Assembly (NCBI GenBank): GCA_009843725.1 | Contig: VYCX01000196.1 | Coordinates: forward strand, 1-6,372 | Reading direction: 5' to 3' | Origin: Boseongicola sp. SB0675_bin_26 | GTDB taxonomy: Bacteria; Pseudomonadota; Alphaproteobacteria; Rhodobacterales; Rhodobacteraceae | Length of the DNA stretch: 6,372 nucleotides | Shown here: positions 1-4,723 of the stretch, in pieces | How positions within the stretch are numbered: the stretch's first letter is position 1 | Layout of the letters: every line of letters starts with the position of its first letter | Position numbers and translations under genes: made by a program | Notes under the pieces: model-generated | What the model was told of the DNA's origin: nothing | The model's input: only the letters and a program-made list of their open reading frames with translations | Database searches by the model: none

Positions 1-638
1 CCTCGACAGGCGCGATTCCGGTCGGCATGTTCGGGGCCAACGACAGCTCGATGGTCCAGGCACAGGATCTCGACAGGGCGCGTGAGCATCTCGCGGCCTG
101 CAGCCACGATCCGGCCGGGATGGACATCGAGATAAGCTGGATTGCCGAAGTGCCGCTGGAGGAGCGGTTCGCGCTGCTCTTCCAGTCGAATCTTGCGGAC
201 GTTGGCGTGAAGTCACACATCCGGAAGCTGCCATGGGCACTCTTCGCCGAACAGGTCAGCAAGCCAGAGAACACGCCGCATATCAGCCAGCTCTTCGTGA
301 ACGCGGTGACGGGCGACCCGGACACCCTGCTTTACGGCATGTATCATTCTTCGACCCCGGGAACCTGGCAGTCGCCGGAGTACCTCAACGATGCAATGGT
401 GGACGAATACCTGGAAGCCGGCCGCAACGCGCCGACACCCGATGCACGCCAGGAAGCCTATTCGATGCTGAATGCGCGCCTGATGGAGATCGCGCCGACG
501 ATCTACAGCTACGACCGGCAGTCGGTCTTTGCCGCCAGCGACCGGGTGAAGGCGCCTGCGCTTTCGGATCCGGCACACGCGTTCGGACTCGACGGCATGG
601 GCTTCAGTTTCCGCCTGATGGAAGTGGCCGACGACTGA
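1..638 (+). CDS. ABC transporter substrate-binding protein, SBP_bac_5 (peptide/nickel/opine) class, C-terminal part
   Basis: This is the periplasmic ligand-binding component of an ABC importer, which delivers substrate to the permease pair encoded just downstream. The frame is open from the window edge (first full codon at 3) to TGA at 636-638. About 211 residues are visible of a family usually 500-550 long, so the signal peptide and first lobe lie upstream. The ATG at 27 is internal, because the frame continues before it. Family evidence: the segment around EERFALLFQSNLADVGVK followed by a WALFAEQ stretch matches the family pattern of a helix, then 'L..vGI.v', then 'W..f'. A region rich in Pro, Gly and Trp (TPGTWQSPEYLND) is followed by the typical helical tail 'DARQEAYSMLNARLMEIAPTI', ending in aromatic residues near the C-terminus. 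The ligand is unknown. Linkage to a hydantoinase-type gene suggests an amide or cyclic-amide compound rather than ordinary peptides, which is inference. The family call is firm; the substrate is not. Confidence -1.
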   Translation, partial: STGAIPVGMFGANDSSMVQAQDLDRAREHLAACSHDPAGMDIEISWIAEVPLEERFALLFQSNLADVGVKSHIRKLPWALFAEQVSKPENTPHISQLFVNAVTGDPDTLLYGMYHSSTPGTWQSPEYLNDAMVDEYLEAGRNAPTPDARQEAYSMLNARLMEIAPTIYSYDRQSVFAASDRVKAPALSDPAHAFGLDGMGFSFRLMEVADD

Positions 639-651
639 CCCCTCTCCCGTT

Positions 652-677
652 CCGCCAGGCCCTTCCGGGCCTGGCGG
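652..677 (+). promoter_or_regulatory. Perfect 11-bp stem-loop between binding-protein and permease genes
   Basis: The left arm CCGCCAGGCCC (652-662) and right arm GGGCCTGGCGG (667-677) are exact reverse complements around a TTCC loop (663-666). It starts 13 bases after the stop codon of the binding protein and ends 21 bases before the permease start. No T-run follows (the next bases are CGACATTCC), so it is not a canonical intrinsic terminator. In binding-protein-dependent transporters, a hairpin after the binding-protein gene often blocks 3' exonuclease decay or attenuates read-through, so that the binding protein is made in excess over the membrane parts. That role is inferred here from position and shape. 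Confidence -1.
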
Positions 678-698
678 CGACATTCCGGATCCGCGGCC

Positions 699-1727
699 AT
701 GTCTGCTGTCCTTCGTCTTCTTTCGCGGCGGCTCGGCATCTCCCTGATCGTGCTCGTCGGCGTCTCCATGCTGATCTTCGGCATCGCGCGGGTGATTCCC
801 GGCGATCCGGCGCGAATCGCGCTGGGGCCGAACGCGACCGAGGAACAAGTGGCCAACCTGCGCGAGGCATTGCATCTCAACGACCCGGTCGTGGTTCAGT
901 ACGGACACTTCGTAGCCGACCTTCTGCAGGGCGATCTCGGCGTCTCGCTCTACACCAACCGCCCGGTGACGCTGGACATCGCGCAGTTCCTGCCCGCAAC
1001 GCTGGAGCTTGTGCTCTTTGCCGGGGTCCTGATGGTCGGCATCGGCTTGCCGCTCGGCATGTGGTCGGCGCGTTATCGCGGGCGCTGGCCCGACCACCTG
1101 ATCCGCGTCGTCTCGCTCCTTGGCGTCTCGGCGCCGAGCTTCGTCTGGGCAGTGATCCTGATGCTTCTCTTCGCGTTCTTCCTGCCGATCTTTCCGATCG
1201 CAGGACGGATCACCGACAGCTTCGAGATCACGCGCGTTACCGGTTTCCTGCTGGTCGACACGCTGCTCGCCGGAAACGGCGCGGCGTTCGCCGATGCGCT
1301 GTGGCACATATTCCTGCCCGCCTTCGCGCTGGCGGTCTCCGGCATCGGGCAGGCGGCGCGGCTGACGCGCGCCAACATGGTCGAAACCTACGACAGGCCC
1401 TATGTCGAGATGGCCCAGGCCTATGGCTTCTCGGCGCGGCGCATCGCCGCGAAATACGCTTTCAAGCCGTCCCTGATTCCATCGCTGACCATCATCGGAC
1501 TCGATTTCGCCGCCATGCTTGGCAACGCCTTCCTGGTCGAGGCCGTCTTCGCCTGGCCGGGCCTCAGCCGCTACGGGGTTGCCGTGATCCTCAGGAAGGA
1601 CCTCAACGCGATCATCGGGACGGTGCTGATCATCTCCGCCACGTTCCTGATCGTGAACCTGATCGTCGACCTGCTGATTGCCTTCCTCAACCCGCGCATT
1701 CGCCATTCGGAGCGGGGCGCTTCATGA
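699..1727 (+). CDS. ABC transporter permease, DppB/OppB type
   Basis: This is an inner-membrane subunit of the importer, forming half of the translocation pore with the next gene's product. It has 342 residues, normal for DppB-type permeases (about 310-340). Visible family features: an N-terminal membrane helix at about 12-32, PGDP at 34-37, the LHLNDPVVVQYGHF segment (58-71), GDLGVS (78-83), and further hydrophobic helices near 98-121, 135-163, 203-217, 259-283 and 303-330. The cytoplasmic ATPase-coupling (EAA) loop begins at about 235 (YVEMAQAYGFSARR), FAWPGLSRYG lies at 284-293, and NPRIRH near the C-terminus resembles the DPRIRY-like ending of the family. The ATG at 699 gives the expected short basic N-terminus before helix 1, but its ribosome binding site is poor, with only a weak GGAT about 10 bases upstream. 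Initiation may depend on context or on RNA structure around the hairpin at 652-677. The stop overlaps the next start (ATGA). Confidence -1.
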   Translation: MSAVLRLLSRRLGISLIVLVGVSMLIFGIARVIPGDPARIALGPNATEEQVANLREALHLNDPVVVQYGHFVADLLQGDLGVSLYTNRPVTLDIAQFLPATLELVLFAGVLMVGIGLPLGMWSARYRGRWPDHLIRVVSLLGVSAPSFVWAVILMLLFAFFLPIFPIAGRITDSFEITRVTGFLLVDTLLAGNGAAFADALWHIFLPAFALAVSGIGQAARLTRANMVETYDRPYVEMAQAYGFSARRIAAKYAFKPSLIPSLTIIGLDFAAMLGNAFLVEAVFAWPGLSRYGVAVILRKDLNAIIGTVLIISATFLIVNLIVDLLIAFLNPRIRHSERGAS

Positions 1728-2557
1728 AACGCACGATCGTCATCCTGCTTCGCAATCCGCTGTCGCTGCTCGGCGCCGTTCTGGTTGCGGCGGTCGTGCT
1801 TTCGGCAGTTCTGGCGGACTACATTGCGCCCTTTCCCGAGCATCGGGGTGCCGTGGTCGATTTCGTCCACTTCAACCAAGGTCCCACGGCACGGAATGTC
1901 ATGGGCACTGATCTCGTGGGCCGCGACCTCTTCAGCCGAATCCTCTACGCCTTCCGAATCTCGCTGATCCTGGGCGTCGTGGTGCTGGCCATCGCTCCGC
2001 CGATCGGCACGCTTGTCGGGCTCTTTGCCGGCTACCTCGGCGGCCGCGCCGAGTTCGTGCTCATGCGCCTGACGGATGTCTTCCTGTCCATTCCGCCGCT
2101 GGTGCTGGCGATCGCCATGATGGGCGTGCTGGAGCCGACGCTCATGAATGCCATGCTGGCGGTCACGGCGATGTGGTGGCCGTGGTACGCGCGGCTGGTC
2201 TACAACATCGCACGCTCCGAGCGCGAAGAGGGCTACGTGCTTGCCGCGGAGGTCATCGGCGCCTCGACGCTGCACATCACGCTCCGGGAAATCCTTCCGA
2301 ACTGCCTGCCCGCCATCATCACCAAGATGACGCTCGACATGGGATTCGTCATCATAATCGCATCGTCGCTGTCGTTCCTCGGCCTGGGCGTGCAGCCGCC
2401 AACGCCGGATCTCGGCAGCATGGTGGCCGAAGGCGCGCGGTACCTGCCGGACAGCTGGTGGCTGACGGTGTTTCCTGGCCTCGCGATCCTGATTGCGGTC
2501 TTCGGATTCAACCTGGTCGGCGATGCGCTGCGCGAAATCCTGGGGGCGGACCAGTGA
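1724..2557 (+). CDS. ABC transporter permease, DppC/OppC type
   Basis: This is the second inner-membrane subunit, expected to pair with the DppB-type permease. The ATG at 1724 overlaps the previous TGA (ATGA) and gives 277 residues, typical for DppC. A GGAG about 11 bases upstream is a modest ribosome binding site, so translational coupling is likely. Visible marks: a basic N-terminus with NPLSLLGA leading into helix 1 (about 12-34), and the family signature MGTDLVGRDLFSRILYAF (60-77) followed by helix 2 (79-103). LRLTDVF occurs at 115-121 and the EAA coupling loop near 168-200, with EEGYVLAAEVIGAS and REILPNCLPAII. SSLSFLGLGVQPPTPDLGSM follows at 214-233, then a last helix ending in NLVGDALREILG (264-275). 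Upstream in-frame codons extending into the first permease gene are not coding; the N-terminal sequence and overlap decide the start. Nothing appears truncated. Confidence -1.
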   Translation: MKRTIVILLRNPLSLLGAVLVAAVVLSAVLADYIAPFPEHRGAVVDFVHFNQGPTARNVMGTDLVGRDLFSRILYAFRISLILGVVVLAIAPPIGTLVGLFAGYLGGRAEFVLMRLTDVFLSIPPLVLAIAMMGVLEPTLMNAMLAVTAMWWPWYARLVYNIARSEREEGYVLAAEVIGASTLHITLREILPNCLPAIITKMTLDMGFVIIIASSLSFLGLGVQPPTPDLGSMVAEGARYLPDSWWLTVFPGLAILIAVFGFNLVGDALREILGADQ

Positions 2558-3426
2558 GCGACGTTCTGGAAATCCGCGACCTTCGCCTGCGATTTCGAGG
2601 CTACTCCGGCACATCGGAAGTGCTGCACGGCATCTCGCTCAACATCCGCGCCGGCGAGCGCGTGGCGCTGGTCGGCGAGAGCGGGTCGGGCAAGTCGGTG
2701 ACCGCGCGAATCGTGCTGGGGCTCTTGCAGGAGCTGCCGTCCGCGCAGGTCGACGGCGGCCTCTTCTTCGAAGGCGAGGACCTGAACAGGCTGAGCCGCC
2801 GCCAGTGGCGGGCGCTTCGCGGCACGTCGATCTCGATGATCTTCCAGGACCCGACCTCGTCGCTGAACCCGGTCTTCACCATAGGAACCCAGTTCGCCGA
2901 AGTGCTGCGTCGGCGCGACCCGAAACTCTCGCGCGAGGCTGCGGACGAGCGGGCGGGCACGCTTCTTCAGTCGGTCTCGATCCACGACCACTCCCGGGTC
3001 CTCGGCGCGTATCCGTTCCAGCTCTCTGGCGGCATGAACCAGCGGGTGGTCATCGCCATGGCGCTGGCCAACCGCCCTTCGCTGCTGATTGCCGACGAGC
3101 CCGGAACGGCACTCGACGTGACCGTGCAGGCGCAGACGCTGAAGCTGATGCACGAACTGGTCGAGCGGAGCGGCACCGCGGTCCTCTTCATTTCGCACAA
3201 TCTGGGGGTGGTGCGGGAGTTTGCCGACCGGGTCTTCGTGATCTATCGCGGGCGCATCGTCGAGCAGGGACCCACGCGAGCGATCTTCGAAGACCCTGGT
3301 CATGCCTATACCCGCGCGCTGATGGCTGCGGTGCCGCGCATCACGGGCGGCGGCCTTCCGGATTTCAATGACAGCGAGTCGGCTTTCCTCGACCCGATGG
3401 TCGTGCACGGGGGCGGCAAGGCATGA
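2554..3426 (+). CDS. ABC transporter ATP-binding protein, DppD/OppD type
   Basis: This cytoplasmic ATPase subunit energises the importer and probably works as a heterodimer with the next gene's product. The start is GTG at 2554, overlapping the permease stop (GTGA), with a G-rich GGGGGCGGA just upstream; it gives 290 residues beginning (M)SDVLEIRDL. Motifs: Walker A GESGSGKS at 41-48, Q-loop glutamine 98 in IFQDP, ABC signature LSGGMNQR at 157-164, Walker B LLIADEP at 177-183 with catalytic Glu182, D-loop ALD at 186-188, and switch His215 in ISHNLGVV. All ATPase residues are present, so it should be active. Two small oddities are Gly184 after DEP, where relatives usually have Thr or Ser, and Asn216, where Asp is usual. 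The C-terminus has the AYTRALMAAVP start of the oligopeptide-transporter tail, then stops without the Cys-containing 'CrFh.RCp' motif. It is about 35 residues shorter than classical OppD/DppD. Confidence -1.
   Translation: MSDVLEIRDLRLRFRGYSGTSEVLHGISLNIRAGERVALVGESGSGKSVTARIVLGLLQELPSAQVDGGLFFEGEDLNRLSRRQWRALRGTSISMIFQDPTSSLNPVFTIGTQFAEVLRRRDPKLSREAADERAGTLLQSVSIHDHSRVLGAYPFQLSGGMNQRVVIAMALANRPSLLIADEPGTALDVTVQAQTLKLMHELVERSGTAVLFISHNLGVVREFADRVFVIYRGRIVEQGPTRAIFEDPGHAYTRALMAAVPRITGGGLPDFNDSESAFLDPMVVHGGGKA
2674..2694 (+). repeat. Walker A direct repeat, copy 1
   Basis: A 21-base stretch encoding the Walker A core (GESGSGK) is identical to 3543-3563 in the paralogous ATPase gene, including silent positions. 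It is coding sequence, not a mobile repeat. A shorter exact match (14 bases, encoding the AIFED segment) occurs at 3280-3293 and 4113-4126. The identity reflects the shared ancestry of the two ATPases plus strong codon bias, or local gene conversion. Confidence -1.
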
Positions 3427-4229
3427 CCCCGCTTCTGTCGCTCAGGCACGTCAGCAAGACTTTCGGTTCGGGACCAGGCGCCGTGCATGCCGTACGCGAT
3501 GTCAGCCTTGACGTGACGCAGGGCGAATGCCTGGCCGTGGTGGGCGAGAGCGGGTCGGGCAAGACCACGCTCGCCAACATGATCCTCGGCGTCTTCGGCC
3601 AGTCCTCGGGCGAGATCCGGTTCGACGGCAACGGTCTGCCCGTCCGCCGCACGCTGGAGCATCGCAGCGCCATCCAGCTGGTCCAGCAGAACCCGCTTTC
3701 GTCGCTGAATCCCAAGCGGTCCGTAGGGGCGTCAATCCGGCTCGGTCTTGATGTCTTCGGCATCGGCGCGCGGTCGGATCGCTGGCGCCTTGTCGAGGAT
3801 GCGCTGGAAGAGGTCGGCCTGCCGGGAAACTTCCGCCGTCGCCCGCCGGCGGCCTTGTCGGGCGGTCAGTGCCAGCGCGTTGCCATTGCACGCGCGCTTG
3901 CCTGCCAGTCCCGGCTGGTGATCCTCGACGAGCCGACTTCGGCGCTCGATGTCCTGGTGCAGGCGCGCGTGCTTCGCCTCCTGGAGGACCTGAGGCGTGT
4001 GAAGGGCCTCAGCTACGTCTTCATCACGCATGACCTTTCGGTCGTGCGCAACGTGGCCGACCGCGTCGCCGTGTTCCGGGCGGGGAAGCTGGTCGAGTGC
4101 GCGGAGACCCGGGCGATCTTCGAAGATCCGCAAGTTGACTATACCCGGCAGCTGATTGGTGCGGTGCCGGTGATTGCCGATGACGAACTGAAGCTGAGAG
4201 AGTCGCTGTCCGGAGGAATGCCCGCATGA
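3423..4229 (+). CDS. ABC transporter ATP-binding protein, DppF/OppF type
   Basis: This is the second cytoplasmic ATPase of the importer. The ATG at 3423 overlaps the previous TGA (ATGA), with the G-rich GGGGGCGG at 3409-3416 as a possible ribosome binding site; it gives 268 residues. Motifs: Walker A GESGSGKT at 41-48, Q-loop glutamine 89 in VQQNP followed by SSLNP (93-97) as in DppF/GsiA relatives, signature LSGGQCQR at 145-152, Walker B LVILDEP at 165-171 with catalytic Glu170, D-loop ALD at 174-176, and switch His203 in ITHDLSVV. All catalytic residues are intact. The tail has the family's AIFEDP and YTRQLIGAVP elements, then ends soon after, again lacking the Cys-rich motif of longer homologues. 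The neighbouring ATPase is a clear paralogue; the two differ in the signature motif (GGM versus GGQ), as in typical D/F pairs. Confidence -1.
   Translation: MTPLLSLRHVSKTFGSGPGAVHAVRDVSLDVTQGECLAVVGESGSGKTTLANMILGVFGQSSGEIRFDGNGLPVRRTLEHRSAIQLVQQNPLSSLNPKRSVGASIRLGLDVFGIGARSDRWRLVEDALEEVGLPGNFRRRPPAALSGGQCQRVAIARALACQSRLVILDEPTSALDVLVQARVLRLLEDLRRVKGLSYVFITHDLSVVRNVADRVAVFRAGKLVECAETRAIFEDPQVDYTRQLIGAVPVIADDELKLRESLSGGMPA
3543..3563 (+). repeat. Walker A direct repeat, copy 2
   Basis: This is the second copy of the 21-base identical Walker A coding stretch, lying 869 bases downstream of copy 1. It could in principle support recombination that fuses the two ATPase genes in frame, because the offset (869) is not a multiple of three but each copy is read in its own gene's frame. 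Confidence -1.
4212..4217 (+). promoter_or_regulatory. Ribosome binding site of the GAF-domain gene
   Basis: GGAGGA lies 8 bases before the ATG at 4226 and inside the end of the upstream ATPase gene. It is among the best Shine-Dalgarno matches in the window and supports 4226 as the start. A second in-frame ATG follows directly at 4229, so the protein may begin at either Met. Confidence -1.
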
Positions 4230-4723
4230 TGGAGGTCGTCGATGCGCTCGCCACCGCGCGGGACCAGCCGGGCACGACCTATCGGGCGCTGGAGCGCCTC
4301 GTCGACCGGACGATCGGCGTCAAGCTCTTCACGCTGATGGAGATCGATCATGATCGAGATGTTGCCTGGCGGAGCTACAGCAACATGCCGGACGCCTATC
4401 CGCTGCAGGGGGAAAAGCCTCGCATGCAAAACCGTTGGTCCGCGATCGTGGCCGACCGGCATGAGACCTTCGTCGCAAACAGCTTCGAAGAGATCGCGGA
4501 GGTTTTCGCGGACCACGCGCTGATCCGGTCACTCGGATGCGAGAGCTGCCTGAACCTGCCCGTCGTGATACGAGGCAGGCTTCGCGGAACGTTGAACTGC
4601 CTGCACAAGGCGGGGCACTACACGCCCGACCGCGTTGCAGCAGCCCAATCGCTGAAACCCGCCGGGGCCTTGGCCTTCCTGTTGGCGGAGAGCGCACGGA
4701 ACGAAGGAGGCGCCCATGGGTAG
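4226..4723 (+). CDS. Small stand-alone GAF-domain protein
   Basis: This soluble protein of 165 residues has no signal peptide or membrane segment and consists of essentially one GAF fold. Recognisable GAF pattern: an N-terminal helix (about 3-28), a strand region KLFTLMEID (33-41), a middle helix with RWSAIVADRHETFVAN (70-85), and 'LGCESCLNLPVVIRGRLRGT' (103-122), which matches the usual 'G..S.l.vPl...g.l.G.l' core. LNCLH then leads to YTPDRVAAAQSL and a final helix. GAF domains bind small molecules or sense redox or light, and usually sit beside an output domain; none is present here. Cys105, Cys108, Cys125 and His127 fall close together around the core strands, which could be a metal or redox site, but this is speculation. 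It overlaps both neighbours (4 bases upstream, 8 downstream) and sits between transporter and hydantoinase genes, suggesting it senses the substrate or assists the enzyme. It does not show the cysteine spacing of free methionine-R-sulfoxide reductases. The domain call is fairly sure; the function is unknown. Confidence -1.
   Translation: MMEVVDALATARDQPGTTYRALERLVDRTIGVKLFTLMEIDHDRDVAWRSYSNMPDAYPLQGEKPRMQNRWSAIVADRHETFVANSFEEIAEVFADHALIRSLGCESCLNLPVVIRGRLRGTLNCLHKAGHYTPDRVAAAQSLKPAGALAFLLAESARNEGGAHG
4704..4710 (+). promoter_or_regulatory. Ribosome binding site of the hydantoinase-family gene
   Basis: AAGGAGG sits 5 bases before the ATG at 4716, an almost ideal Shine-Dalgarno sequence and the strongest in the window. 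It fixes the start of the HyuA-type gene at 4716, within the end of the GAF gene. It also implies that this enzyme can be translated strongly in its own right. Confidence -1.

Noticed and set aside
652..677. Intrinsic transcription terminator
   Set aside because: The stem is perfect but no T-run follows, and the operon clearly continues, so full termination is unlikely.
639..698. Promoter for the permease gene
   Set aside because: No convincing -35/-10 pair is seen, and most of the gap is taken up by the hairpin.
213..1706. Long open frame on the - strand (497 codons)
   Set aside because: It lies opposite the binding-protein and permease genes, and its translation is rich in Arg, Asp, Gln and His with no domain pattern, typical of the antisense shadow of GC-rich coding DNA.
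233..1723. Upstream extension of the second permease frame (would give a 774-residue protein)
   Set aside because: The stretch overlaps the binding-protein and first permease genes in another frame and is Arg/Ala-rich without membrane segments. The real start is ATG 1724.
1571..2614. Open frame on the - strand (347 codons)
   Set aside because: It is a shadow of the DppC-type permease, with charged, repetitive composition and no recognisable fold.
2233..3408. Open frame on the - strand (391 codons)
   Set aside because: It is antisense to the first ATPase, whose Walker and signature motifs prove the + strand frame.
4226..4723. GAF protein as a free methionine-R-sulfoxide reductase
   Set aside because: The cysteines do not line up with the catalytic positions of that family when the core GAF strands are aligned.
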